From: Spinacia oleracea
Lineage: Eukaryota > Streptophyta > Magnoliopsida > Caryophyllales > Amaranthaceae
Length of the DNA stretch: 64,000 nt
NCBI RefSeq assembly: GCF_020520425.1
Contig: NC_079491.1
Coordinates: 6,373,143-6,437,142, forward strand
Direction of reading: 5' to 3'
Each line of letters starts with the position of its first letter. The stretch's first letter is position 1. Under the pieces are notes generated by a model. That model saw only the letters and a program-made list of their open reading frames with translations. It was not told where the DNA came from and did no database searches. This document shows, one piece after another, positions 12,607 to 22,824 of the stretch. The position numbers were made by a program, and so were the translations under genes.

Positions 12607-15600
12607 ATGGCAAAGAATAGGGGCAAAAACAAGTTCGTTGTTGGCTCCTCTAGTGAGAGAGAGAACGTGCCTTCGGGGAGGTTACCGAAATCTTCGAGGG
12701 GTCGACCTTCGGAGAGGCCGTTGGAGAAGAGTTCGATTGGTTGGGATGCTTCCGAAGATGAACGTGCAACCTCTGGTGAGAGAGCTGGTTTTTCGGGTGT
12801 TCGTCGTCGTTACTCCGAGTTTCCAGTTCATTGGTCGGAAGCTGATCCGAAGGGCAAGTATGCCTCAATTTTGCATGAGACCACGCAGATCGACGGTCCG
12901 TTGGAGAAATCGGTCAGCGGTGACTGGTTGGTGGAAGCGAAGTTAGGGAATTATCATCGGAAGGCCGAGGAGCTATACGGAATTCAGCATGCCTTGGGGT
13001 ACTGGTGCGAGCTTCCTGAACAAGAGCGTCCTCGGGTGACTCATCCACCGAGGGGGTTCATTTCCGTGTATACTCACCATTTGGAGAATGGTCTCCGCTT
13101 TCCTTTGGATCCGTTTGTATCCGAGGTTTTGGTGTCGTACAACATTAGTTTGGCCCAGCTCACACCCAAATCTATGAGGCACATAATCGGATTTAGATGG
13201 GTGTGTGACTTCGTCAATTTCCCTTGCTCTGTCGCTATTTTTCGGGATCTTCACGATCTGGTTCTCAACCATGCTTCCAAGGGTGATGGGTATGGTTGGT
13301 GGACCATTGTCAACAAGAAGTCCCGAAAGAGGGGGGATCCGAACTACATCACGGCGTACCCCTACCTTAGCTCTGACCACAATTGGAAGACGGAGTGGTT
13401 GCTCGTCCGTGTGCCGACGGATCCGAAGCATCCCAACTTTTATCGTCCTCCGAAGTGGTTCGTGGCTCCTGATCCTGATATGAGGGGTGTGGCGGCTCCA
13501 GATCGGAACCATCGCCACTATGTGGACCTCCTCCAGTGGTTCTTGGCTCAAGAGGATAACCACCGACTGCCGTCTAGCTGGCTCCCGAATCTCAATTACA
13601 TTCTGAGGGAGGACATTCTTGCTGTTGCCGGTCTCAGCAGGATTTTTGACAGGGGTAGGTGTCTTTCGGCTGAGACCGTTTTTTCAGTGAGTTTGTCCTC
13701 TTTCCTGTTTCGTTTTGCTGACATGTTTTGTGCTTTGTTTTTGCAGAGTACGGCTTTAGCTGCATTGATCCTAAGAAGTTGGGCATTTCTTTGGGTTTGA
13801 AGACTATTCACGACCCGGCTCCCGAGTACAAGTTCGGAAAAGATAACCCTCGTAATCCTCGTCTGAAGGATTACGTGTTGTCTCCTTTGGGGGTTGCTCG
13901 GATATCCGAAGTTCGAGCTGATCCGTGGGATTCCGCCTCTTCTGTTGAAGCTGTTCCTGTGAAGGTTGTGCTTCCTGAGTTGAAGACGACTTCGGATCCG
14001 GTGAGTGTTCATTTATAGGCTCGATTTTCTGTTTATCTTTTTCTTTTCGGTTGGCCGTCGGCTAACGTCTTGGTCCTGGACCATCTTTTTAGGGTCCTGG
14101 GACTGACGCTGTGCCGCGTGCCGTTCCTTCGGTTTCATCTCCGGCTCGGATAGATATCTCTTTATCTAGGAACCGGGTATTTCCCGCTTTTTTCTCTATT
14201 TCTTCCTTTTTCTTCTTTTACATTCGTTGACCCTTGGTCTCCCCTTTTTAGGATCAACGCAAAAGGAAGGGTAGCACTCTTTTGAGGCCTTCCACGCATC
14301 CGAAGAAAGCGAAGGCTTCTCAGCCCTCGGAGAAGGTATTTGTTCTGACTTGGAGTTTTTGTAGTTCGTTTCTCCCCTTTTCGGAAACTAATCTTTGAAT
14401 GCTTGCTATGCAGGAAGCAGTTTCGGAAGTCATGCCTCCTCCTAAGAATCTTCTTCACTTCATGCCCTTGCCCGGGCAGAAGTTAAAGAGTGTGGTGGTT
14501 GCTGAACCGCCGGCCGTGGATCAGCCGCTGATCGAGGAAGATATCATCCCTTCTCCCCTTAAACCATCTGCTGCTTTGGGGATCGAAATCCAGGATATCA
14601 CCGAGGTGATGGAGGCGATTGAAGCCGATTTTGTTCCTGGTTCGGATGTCCCTGAGGTAGCTGGGGAGAAGAAGGAGTCTGCTGATCTTCCCTTCGAGAG
14701 GGAGAAGAGTCCAGACAAGGAGATGATAGATCTCTCGGGCCCCGAAGCTGCGGTCCCCGAGGTTCAGAAGGAGGTTCCCTCTGCTGGAGAGGAGGAGCAG
14801 CCCGAGCAAGGTTTGACGAGGAAGAGGCGCCACTCAACTTTGGGTTCTACTTCTACCTCGGCCCTGGATAGGCTGATCCATGCTGATCCCTGTTCGGATG
14901 TTCCGCTAAAACGGATCCCCGAAGAAGTAAGGGAGGCGATGGCTCGATATGCCAGGGCTCCGATTTTGGGAGAGGACCCTTTGGCTCACGTGGGATCCTT
15001 GGTGGGCCCCGAGGCTGCTCGGGAGAATCTGCTTCGTGCTAACCCGCAGTGGAGGGTTCCTGGGGCCGAAGAGAGGAATCCGGCAATGATGGCCCAGTAC
15101 TATCTGAACGAGGTAATTTGCTAGATTTTTCTCTTTGAGTTGTGTTTTTGTTTTATGTTTTTCCTATTTTGCTCATCTTTCTCTCGTTCCCAGGCTGTTT
15201 TCTGGTCTTCGTTCGCTTCCGAGTGTAGCTCGGTTGAGGAGAAACAACTGAGGAAATATCGTGAGGCTTATGCTCGTGATATTCCCATTTTGGACCAGAA
15301 GGCTGGGCAACTCCTCTCCGAGCTTACGGAACTCAAGCAGCTGTACCTTCACTATAGTCGCGAGGCTAGAGAGTCTGCTGAGAAGATCGGGACCGAGGTT
15401 GGCCAGCTCATCTTCCGAGTTGAAGAGGATGCTGAGAAGATCGCTTCCTTTGCTGAGGAGAAGAAGGATATGGCCGCTAAGTTCGCTAGCGAACTTGAGG
15501 AAAAAGATAGACTCTTCCAGGAGATGAAGTCTAAATTTGAAGCGGCCGACAAGGAGCGTAAAGAGGCGGAGTTAAGGCTCCACCATTTTGTCCAGCATCG

Positions 15601-15994
15601 GGAGCTGATCCAGCAGCAAGCTGATAAGGTGCCTGTCCTTCGGCTGAAGCTTCGGGAAAAAGATGACTATATTCGGAAGCTGGAGCAGGAGCGAGTCAAC
15701 CTCTACACTGCTGATCAGTGTAGAGAGCAGTACTGGAACGGCATCCTGGGTGCTCGGCGCATGTTTGCGAAGCACATGCCTCACTTCCCTTGGAACGAGA
15801 AAGTTCCTCTATGGATGCAGGCCGAGGACCACTTGGTGGAATGCCAAGCTGATCGAGATGAAGCTGAAGCTGAACGCCAAGCTGCTCTTGCAGAGGCTCG
15901 GGCCCAGAAGGCAACTTCCGAAGGTGATACCACTGCTGGGGGTTCTTCGAAGGATGCTCCCCTAGGGGCCGCTTCTGAGACTCCCAAGAGTTAG
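12607..15994 (+). CDS. Spliced antisense gene of the Tat element: plant gypsy-type transposon protein (Transposase_28-like)
   Basis: Six exons give an open frame of about 989 codons: 12607-13654, 13747-14000, 14093-14176, 14252-14335, 14414-15112, 15194-15994. Introns 1-5 are GT-AG and all junctions keep frame. The start ATG has good context (GCGACCATGG). Residues 150-215 contain the pattern LRFPLDPFVSEVL...QLTPKSMRHIIGF, which I recognise as the plant 'putative gypsy type transposon' family (Pfam PF04195). Exons 3-4 add a basic KRKG/KKAK stretch, a possible nuclear signal. Exon 5 is acidic. Exon 6 is a long coiled coil (Glu/Lys/Arg/Leu rich, about residues 740-950). Function is unknown in this family. 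It lies between pol and the 3' LTR on the opposite strand and converges on gag-pol. For intron 1 the GTGAGT at 13687 would break frame, so I chose the GTAGGT donor at 13655. Confidence 0.82.
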
Positions 15995-16339
15995 GGATTC
16001 GGGCAGTCGTCTTCTTCAGAGTCGGTCGGTTCCAGTTGAGGACTTCCGAATATGTGCTTGCTTTTCCCCCTTTTGCCTCGGCGCTGCGTTGTACTCATTT
16101 CTTTTTGTTTTCTTTAGTACTTCGGTAGGCCGGTATTGTCTGTTGATGGCTGCCGATTTTAACTTGTTTCATTTTGTTTTCAATTTTTGAGGTTTTCGAT
16201 GTGTTTGTACTTCCCCCAAATATTGAATAAAAAATGAATGTTTGTTACTTGGCTGCTTCTTTTCAACTTGTTCTTTCGCAATTTTTAGGTCTTTAAATCC
16301 GTAGATTTCTCGAGCTCCTCTTTCTGTAGACTTGCTAAA
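15995..16339 (+). other. 3' UTR of the antisense gene
   Basis: T-rich sequence after the TAG stop, with the polyadenylation-type AATAAA at 16226-16231. The tandem array begins just beyond it. Confidence 0.55.
16226..16231 (+). terminator. Polyadenylation signal of the antisense gene
   Basis: AATAAA, 232 bp after the stop codon, in a T-rich 3' UTR. Position and context suit a plant near-upstream element. Confidence 0.5.
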
Positions 16340-16618
16340 AACCTTTTGATCTTGCGAGCTCTTTAAATCCGTAGATCTGCTAAGAGACTCTTTAGTTTTG
16401 CGAGTTCTTCAAATCCGTAGATCTGCTAAGAGACTCTTTGACTTTGTGAGTTCTTCAAATCCGTAGATCTGCTAAGAGACTCTTTAGTTTTGCGAGTTCT
16501 TCAAATCCGTAGATCTGCTAAGAGACTCTTTGACTTTGTGAGTTCTTCAAATCCGTAGATCTGCTAAGAGACTCTTTAGTTTCCAGACTCCTCAAATCCG
16601 TCGATCTGCTCAGAGGTT
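16340..16618. repeat. 46-bp tandem array in the retrotransposon
   Basis: Copies of AAATCCGTAGATCTGCTAAG... start at 16365, 16411, 16457, 16503, 16549 and 16594, a period of 46 (last step 45). Units alternate between a TAGTTTTGCGAG and a TGACTTTGTGAG version, which gives an A-B-A-B-A' order and hence a 92-bp higher-order unit. Degenerate copies lie at both edges (from 16295). Tandem repeats downstream of pol are characteristic of Tat-lineage elements and are known sources of satellite DNA. Confidence 0.95.
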
Positions 16619-17003
16619 TGGATTGTTCTTCCGATCTCTTGTGGTTCGGAAACCTGGGCAAGAGATCGCTAGTCTGCCTCTTTAGTTATGCCTTCGGCGA
16701 TCCGTGGATCTGAGCCGGAGTTTTATAACTTGATTCGAGCGACTGTTTGTTGCTCAAAAATTTTATTAGGGTACCGCGAATCCGAGGATTCTGGACGGTT
16801 CCCTGAAGTGTATGATTTGGTCATTTCTTGCATTTTATCAAGGAATGGGCAAAGTCAACCTGTTTTTGGTCTCGGATTGATCAGATCCGAGGCTGCATAT
16901 ATATATAAAGGGACAATAAATGTAGAGATAAGTTTAATGAAACACATGGTGCCAATGGCTTTCCTCTTCTCATTAAACAACTTACTTGGTTTACAGACAG
17001 AGA

Positions 17004-20000
17004 TCATACAAAATATTTCTTGAGAACATCGGTATTCCAATGGTTCTTCAGAATTGTTCCATCTAACTGTTTCAGCATATACGTGCCTGGCCTTTTTTCG
17101 GAATGGATGATGTATGGTCCTTCCCAAGTGGCTGAGAGTTTGCCATGGATCCGTCCTTTCTGAACCGAGGCGGCGTTTCTGAGTACTAGATCACCGACTT
17201 TTAGGGGTCTGGCGTTGACTCTTCGGTTGTAATGCTTGTTGACCCTCTGCAAATAGGCTGCGTTGAGTGTCCTTGCATCGTTCCGAGCTTCATCCAGTAG
17301 ATCGAGAGCTTCGGATAGAAGCTGGTTGTTGCTTTCTCCTTGGAGCCCATCATACCTGTTGTATGCCTGGATCCTCAGGCTTTCTGTTCCGATTTCCACA
17401 GGAATTACAGCTTCGGATCCGTATACAAGGTGGAACGGTGTTTGTCCGGTAGCTTCTTTTTCAGTGGTCCGAAGGGACCATAGCGTTCCGGGTAGCTCTT
17501 CTAACCATTTGTTTTTGTCATCCTCGACTCTTTTCTTGAGTGCGTTGAGGATGAGTTTGTTAGCGGCTTCGGCTTGCCCGTTGCTTTGTGGGTGACAGAC
17601 TGCCGAGTATGCTAGGTGTATGCCGAACTGTTTGCACCACTTTTGCAACGGGGTGTTGTCGAACTGTTTCCCGTGGTCGAAGACCATCAGTCTTGGTATG
17701 CCGAACCTTGTGATGATGTTCTGCCATATGAACTTGCGGACCTGAGGTTCGGTGATGGAGGAGACAGCTTCGGCTTCGATCCATTTGCTAAAATAGTCGA
17801 CTCCTACAATCAACCACTTCTTCTGGTTCGTCGCTGAGGGGAAGGGACCAATGATGTCTAACCCCCACTGTGCGAATGGTAAGGGATACAGTGTTGATTG
17901 TAGGGCTTGAGCTGGTTGATGGATGGCTGGTGCGAACTTTTGGCATTTCTCGCATTTCCTTGCCATCTGCTTTGCCTCGGAAACCATAGTGGGCCACCAG
18001 TACCCAGCCCGAAGGGCTTTATGTGCTAATGTCCTACCTCCAATGTGGTTTCCGCATATCCCGAGGTGGATTTCCCTTAGGATGTAGTCAGCGTCTGTTG
18101 GACCCACACATTTTAGCAGCGGAGCAGAGAATGATTTCCTCATGAGCTCTCCTTCGGCGCTGATGATGAACCATCTGTTGAATCTTTTCAGTTTTCTCGC
18201 TTGCAGCTTATCTTCAGGAAGTTCTCCCCTTTCTTTGTATGCAACTACTGCGTCCATCCAGCTCGGTTCGGTGCGTAAGCTGCATACTGTGGTGGGTAGC
18301 AAGTCGATGCTTCTCTCCTGGTGAACTTCCACGTGGACCGACCTGTTTAGGTCGATGAGTGTCGAGCTTGCGAGTTTTGACAGTGCGTCTGCTTGCGCGT
18401 TCTGTCCTCGGGGAATGAGGATGACTTCAAAGGATCTTAACTTTGACGTTAAGGATTTAATCTTTGCTAAATAGGCTGTCATGCTGGGCCATTTGGCCTC
18501 ATACTCTCCTCGGATCTGGTTGGCTACAAGCTGGGAATCAGTTTTGAGGCGAACATGTTCGGCCTCCAGGGATAAACAAAGCTCTATCCCTGCGATTGCG
18601 GCCTCGTATTCGGCCTCGTTGTTGGTTGCTTTGAAGCCGAACTTCAATGCATACTCTATGCTTTTCCCCGTCGGGGGGATTAGTACAACTCCTGCCCCTG
18701 AGCCGTTTACTGTGGAAGATCCGTCAGTGAAGACCTCCCAAGTGCTTTTCGTATCATCCAACATTTCCTGGTATGAGCACTCGGCCAAGAAGTCTGCCAA
18801 TGCTTGTGCTTTGATTGCTGTCCTCGGCTGATATTTGATGCCGAACTCTGATAGTTCGAAGGCCCAGGCAGCCAATCTTCCTGACCTCTCTATTTTGTCG
18901 AGTACTTTTTCGAGCGGTTGGTCAGTTAGCACTGTGATCTGGTGGGAGTCGAAGTATGGCCTCAGTTTTCGTGCAGCTACCACTACTGCATATGCGACTT
19001 TCTCGATGAGTGGGTACCGGGTTTCGGCTCCTGTAAGTGTTCGGCTGGTGAAGTAGATTGGCTGTTGCTTCTTTTCTTCTTCCCGAAGAAGCACTGCGCT
19101 GACGGTTCCAGGGCTAACTGCGACATATAGGTACAGGGTTTCCCCCTCCTTTGGTCTGGCCAGTGTCGGCAGTTGAGCTAGGTGGGCTCTGAGTTGCTGA
19201 AAAGCTTCTTTTTGCTCCTGTTCCCATATCAGTTCGGGATCCACTTTCCTCGGGACCCCCTTTTTCTTGACTGGTTCTGCTTCTCCTCCGGGGAGGTTCT
19301 TTGGTTTCAGTGCCTTGAAGAAGGGGGCTCCCTTGTCCGAGGCTTTTGATATGAACCTTGTTAGTGCGGCTAACCTGCCGGTTAGCCTCTGCACATCTCT
19401 CTTGGTCTTCGGCTCGGGTAAATCCAATGCCGCTTGGACTTTGTCTGGGTTCGCATCAATTCCTCTTTCGCTCACCATGAATCCGAGGAATTTCCCTGAC
19501 TTCACCCCGAAGACGCATTTTTTTGGGTTCAGCTTCATGCTGTATTTCCTCAGATTTCCGAAGGTCTCTGCCAAGTCTTTGACATGGTCTTCCTCCTTGA
19601 TGCTTTTTACGATGGAGTCATCCACGTAGACCTCCACGTTCCTCCCTTTCTGGTCGGCGAAGACGTGGTCAACTAACCTCTGGTAGGTGGCTCCGGCATT
19701 TTTTAAGCCGAAAGGCATCATTTTGTAGTTGAACACTCCTGCGCTTGTGATGAACGCTGTCTTTGCCCTGTCATCGGGGTGCATGAATACTTGGTGGTAG
19801 CCTGAAAAGGCATCCATGAAGCTGAGCAGTGCATGGCCGCTGGTGGAGTCAACCAGTTGATCTATCCTTGGCAGGGGATAGCAGTCTTTGGGGCAGGCTC
19901 GGTTCAGATCTGTGAAATCTACGCACATTCGCCATGAGCCGTTCGCTTTCTTGACCATCACCACGTTGGCCAGCCACTTCGGATACATGCATGGTTCGAT

Positions 20001-22754
20001 GAATCCGGCCTCTTGCAACTTTTTAACCTCCTCGGCGATGGCTTTGTTTTTCTCCGAGGAGTAATTTCTCTTTTTTTGCTTGATTGGCCGAGCTTCAGCG
20101 TTGACATCCAGCTTGTGACAAATCAGCTTCGGATTTATCCCTGGCATATCTGCTGCTGACCATGCGAAGATGTCTTTGTGATCCCTGAGTAGTCGGATCA
20201 AATCGATTCGGAGCCCCGAGCTTAGGCCCTTGCCTATTCGGACGCTCCTGTCTGAATTATCTTCGAGGAAGATATCCTCCATTTCTTGATCTGGTTCGGG
20301 AGATAGGGTTTCGGGGCGAGCATCAACTTCTGCGGGAGACAAGCTGCTCGTGCTTGCTCTTCTTCTTTTTGCCTCGCTTTCTTCTCCCTTAGCTCCTTTT
20401 TCTTCCTCGGGGCCGTCCTCTAGTTTGGGCTTTCGGACAGCAGTGTGGCAGGTTCTTCTCGCCACTTCTTGATCACCCCTGATTCGTTCGGCGAATCCTG
20501 CATCCGAGACGTATATCATCAGCTGGTGGTATGTGGAGGGGACTGCTTGCATCTTGTGAATCATGGTTCTCCCCATGATTACGTTGTATACGGAGTCGCA
20601 GTCCATCACCAAAAATTCGTCCCGAAGGGTTTTTGCTGCCTGGCCTTCGCCCACTGTGACTGGCAGGGTGATCTTTCCTCGAGGGATAGCTGCGGATCCG
20701 TTGAATCCGATCAGAGGATAACTGACTTTCGTCAGTGCTTCCTCTGGCTCTTCGAGGATCAGCTGCTCGAAGCAGTTTCTGAAGATGATATTGACGGCAC
20801 TTCCTCCGTCGACTAATACTCGATGTACGTTGTGGTTATTGAGGTCCATGGAGATGACCAGAGGATCATCATGCTTGTACTGGACTCCGAAGCAATCATC
20901 AGCAGTGAAGGTCATGTTCGGGGGGTGTGGCTGGTTGTCTCCCACCGCGCTGAAGTTGACCCGATGGGAGAGGGCTCTTAGGTGTTTTTTGCTGGCCTGG
21001 CCAGACTTCTGTCCCCCGAACACCACTAGGATGTCATTTTTCTTGTGCCCTGTTGCTTCGTAGACCCTTTTCTGGGGTTGCTCGTGTTGTTTGCCGCTTG
21101 CGGCCTTTTCTTTTTCCTCCCTTCGGTCTAACAAGTACTGTTTCAGGTAGCCTCGGCGAACGAGGTCCTCAATGTTGTCTTTCAGCGAGTTGCATTCTTC
21201 GGTATGGTGACCGAAGTCATCATGGAACTCGCACCATTTGTTCTTGTTTCTCCGAGCTGGGTTGGACTTGAGCTTCCCAGGTAGTTTCCACTTTTCGTCA
21301 TTTCTGTTGAGGCTGAATATCTCCTTTCGGGGCAGAGCTAGTGGAGTGTAGTTGGTGTACTTGGGTTGAAGTTCACCCCTTCTCCCGTCTTTCTTCGGGC
21401 TCATCTCTCTAGCTCCTACTTTCTCTTTCCCCTTCCTTGAGCTACCCTCGGGCTTGCTCTGGGTATTCTTTGTGTCTCTCGGATCCGACGATCCTTTCAG
21501 TCTTGCAGCGGCCTTGTTGAACTCCTCGGTTCTGATGAACGCGTCAGCCATTTGGAGCACGTCAGCTATTCTGGAGGGGTTCTTCATTGAGAGTTCGTCA
21601 CGGAACTTCCCTTCCTGGAGCGCGTGCTTCAAGGCGAAGATGGCCACGTCTGGCTGCAAGTTTGGTATGTTTGTTGATTCCTTCATGAATCTGGCCATGA
21701 ATTCTCTCAGACTTTCGTCTCTTTCTTGTTGGATTGAGGTCAGTTCTGCTGTGGTTCGCTCGGGGCGATTGTTGCTCACGAACTGTGTGCAGAATCTCTT
21801 TTTCAGCTTTTTCCAGCTCTTGATCGATCCCTTCGGCAGCGATCTAAACCACTCTCCCGCCACTCCGGTTAGCGTGGTTGGGAAGTATTTACACCAGCAT
21901 GCTTCGGAGTAGGGACTCAAGAACATTTGCTGCTCGTAGGAGATGACATGATCCCTCGGATCTGTGATTCCGCTGTAGGTTAGGTGAGCTGGCAGTCTTA
22001 CCTTCGGTATTTCTTCCATAATCAGCTCGTCCGAGAAAGGGGATGACGTAGGAGTCATGATTCTTTTCCCGAGTCTAGCCCTGATGCCTTCGTTTGCCGA
22101 GGTTCTATGATTAGAACGTTCGGGCGTACGATGGGGGCTAGGGGTTCGATCATGCCTCCTGTCTCTTCTTCTTTCTCGGCTACTGACCTCGGGTCGTTCG
22201 CCAGATCTGCTCGACTCACCTACCCCGAGTCTCGTGTGGATCGAAGGTCTTAACCTTGAGTGGACCGAGGGCCTCAACCTGCTGAGCACCGAGCTTCGGA
22301 TCCGAGTGTTACGAGTAGTTGATTCGCTTTGGAGAGCTGTTGGAGTAGGCGATGGTCTCGCAAACCAATCTGGTTGCTGTTGTGCCCTTTTTTGGGTGTC
22401 CCACGTGCTTTCCGTCCACCTCGACGTCAAGTGTGTTCCTGTCAAGGGAAGGAGTTCTCGTTCGGGTCTGGACACTTCCGCACTGGGTGGCTCGTTCAGC
22501 CTTCGCCTGGTCCTCCTCTCTTCTCTGCGGTCGTTTGCCAGTCCTTGCTGCTTCTCATTGAAGAGGAAGTTTTGCATGATGGTCATGGCCGCAGTGAGCT
22601 CTTCCCTAGTTGGAATCGGAGGTCCTGCATTTGTGGCGGTCGTAGCTCTGCTTGGCTGTGACCTCGCCATCGATTGAGGGTGCCCCTCTTGGTCAGATTC
22701 TGAATCTGACCGCACCATCATATCGTCGTCATTGTTAACAACATCATTCACCAT
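17004..22754 (-). CDS. gag-pol polyprotein of the Tat-type retrotransposon
   Basis: One uninterrupted frame of 1916 residues. I chose the first ATG after the primer site (22754); the frame itself is open back into the LTR but without an ATG. In order (approximate residues): charged Arg/Ser-rich N-terminus; gag domain 230-370 (GVAGEWF); zinc knuckle variant C-x2-H-x4-H-x4-C near 508; aspartic protease with VDGGSAVN near 647; reverse transcriptase about 900-1110 with YVDD at 1043-1046; a first RNase H about 1190-1330 lacking the usual first Asp; a second RNase H about 1338-1465 with the DGSS, NEAEYEA and TDSQ motifs; integrase zinc finger HHCC at about 1560-1600; and integrase core with Asp (GLDII), Asp (FDHGKQF) and Glu (NGQAEAAN) near 1630, 1690 and 1727. 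All catalytic motifs look intact. It makes the capsid, protease, cDNA synthesis and integration functions of the element. Confidence 0.96.
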   Translation of the reverse strand: MVNDVVNNDDDMMVRSDSESDQEGHPQSMARSQPSRATTATNAGPPIPTREELTAAMTIMQNFLFNEKQQGLANDRREERRTRRRLNEPPSAEVSRPERELLPLTGTHLTSRWTESTWDTQKRAQQQPDWFARPSPTPTALQSESTTRNTRIRSSVLSRLRPSVHSRLRPSIHTRLGVGESSRSGERPEVSSRERRRDRRHDRTPSPHRTPERSNHRTSANEGIRARLGKRIMTPTSSPFSDELIMEEIPKVRLPAHLTYSGITDPRDHVISYEQQMFLSPYSEACWCKYFPTTLTGVAGEWFRSLPKGSIKSWKKLKKRFCTQFVSNNRPERTTAELTSIQQERDESLREFMARFMKESTNIPNLQPDVAIFALKHALQEGKFRDELSMKNPSRIADVLQMADAFIRTEEFNKAAARLKGSSDPRDTKNTQSKPEGSSRKGKEKVGAREMSPKKDGRRGELQPKYTNYTPLALPRKEIFSLNRNDEKWKLPGKLKSNPARRNKNKWCEFHDDFGHHTEECNSLKDNIEDLVRRGYLKQYLLDRREEKEKAASGKQHEQPQKRVYEATGHKKNDILVVFGGQKSGQASKKHLRALSHRVNFSAVGDNQPHPPNMTFTADDCFGVQYKHDDPLVISMDLNNHNVHRVLVDGGSAVNIIFRNCFEQLILEEPEEALTKVSYPLIGFNGSAAIPRGKITLPVTVGEGQAAKTLRDEFLVMDCDSVYNVIMGRTMIHKMQAVPSTYHQLMIYVSDAGFAERIRGDQEVARRTCHTAVRKPKLEDGPEEEKGAKGEESEAKRRRASTSSLSPAEVDARPETLSPEPDQEMEDIFLEDNSDRSVRIGKGLSSGLRIDLIRLLRDHKDIFAWSAADMPGINPKLICHKLDVNAEARPIKQKKRNYSSEKNKAIAEEVKKLQEAGFIEPCMYPKWLANVVMVKKANGSWRMCVDFTDLNRACPKDCYPLPRIDQLVDSTSGHALLSFMDAFSGYHQVFMHPDDRAKTAFITSAGVFNYKMMPFGLKNAGATYQRLVDHVFADQKGRNVEVYVDDSIVKSIKEEDHVKDLAETFGNLRKYSMKLNPKKCVFGVKSGKFLGFMVSERGIDANPDKVQAALDLPEPKTKRDVQRLTGRLAALTRFISKASDKGAPFFKALKPKNLPGGEAEPVKKKGVPRKVDPELIWEQEQKEAFQQLRAHLAQLPTLARPKEGETLYLYVAVSPGTVSAVLLREEEKKQQPIYFTSRTLTGAETRYPLIEKVAYAVVVAARKLRPYFDSHQITVLTDQPLEKVLDKIERSGRLAAWAFELSEFGIKYQPRTAIKAQALADFLAECSYQEMLDDTKSTWEVFTDGSSTVNGSGAGVVLIPPTGKSIEYALKFGFKATNNEAEYEAAIAGIELCLSLEAEHVRLKTDSQLVANQIRGEYEAKWPSMTAYLAKIKSLTSKLRSFEVILIPRGQNAQADALSKLASSTLIDLNRSVHVEVHQERSIDLLPTTVCSLRTEPSWMDAVVAYKERGELPEDKLQARKLKRFNRWFIISAEGELMRKSFSAPLLKCVGPTDADYILREIHLGICGNHIGGRTLAHKALRAGYWWPTMVSEAKQMARKCEKCQKFAPAIHQPAQALQSTLYPLPFAQWGLDIIGPFPSATNQKKWLIVGVDYFSKWIEAEAVSSITEPQVRKFIWQNIITRFGIPRLMVFDHGKQFDNTPLQKWCKQFGIHLAYSAVCHPQSNGQAEAANKLILNALKKRVEDDKNKWLEELPGTLWSLRTTEKEATGQTPFHLVYGSEAVIPVEIGTESLRIQAYNRYDGLQGESNNQLLSEALDLLDEARNDARTLNAAYLQRVNKHYNRRVNARPLKVGDLVLRNAASVQKGRIHGKLSATWEGPYIIHSEKRPGTYMLKQLDGTILKNHWNTDVLKKYFV

Positions 22755-22804
22755 TTTCGCGGAAAGAGGTGGTTGATGTCTTCCAAAGGCTTTGAAGTGT
22801 TCTT
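22755..22804 (-). other. Untranslated leader between primer site and gag start
   Basis: Short non-coding leader of the minus-strand transcript. It is open in the gag frame but lacks an ATG. Confidence 0.6.
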
Positions 22805-22821
22805 CCCCACAGACGGCGCCA
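22805..22821 (-). other. tRNA primer-binding site
   Basis: On the minus strand TGGCGCCGTCTGTGGGG starts three bases after the 5' LTR. TGG is complementary to the CCA end of a tRNA. I cannot name the tRNA with certainty. Confidence 0.8.
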
Positions 22822-22824
22822 AAT

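Noticed and set aside
13655..13800. Use of the strong GTGAGT donor at 13687, or no splicing, in the antisense gene
   Set aside because: Both put exon 2 out of the frame that encodes the conserved EYGFSCIDPKKLG segment. The GTAGGT donor at 13655 keeps it.
16340..16618. CRISPR-like array
   Set aside because: Repeats are directly adjacent without unique spacers, the genome is eukaryotic, and it is a tandem repeat inside a retrotransposon.
17263..22677. Plus-strand open frames opposite gag-pol
   Set aside because: Shadows of the polyprotein with no domains, starts or splice logic.
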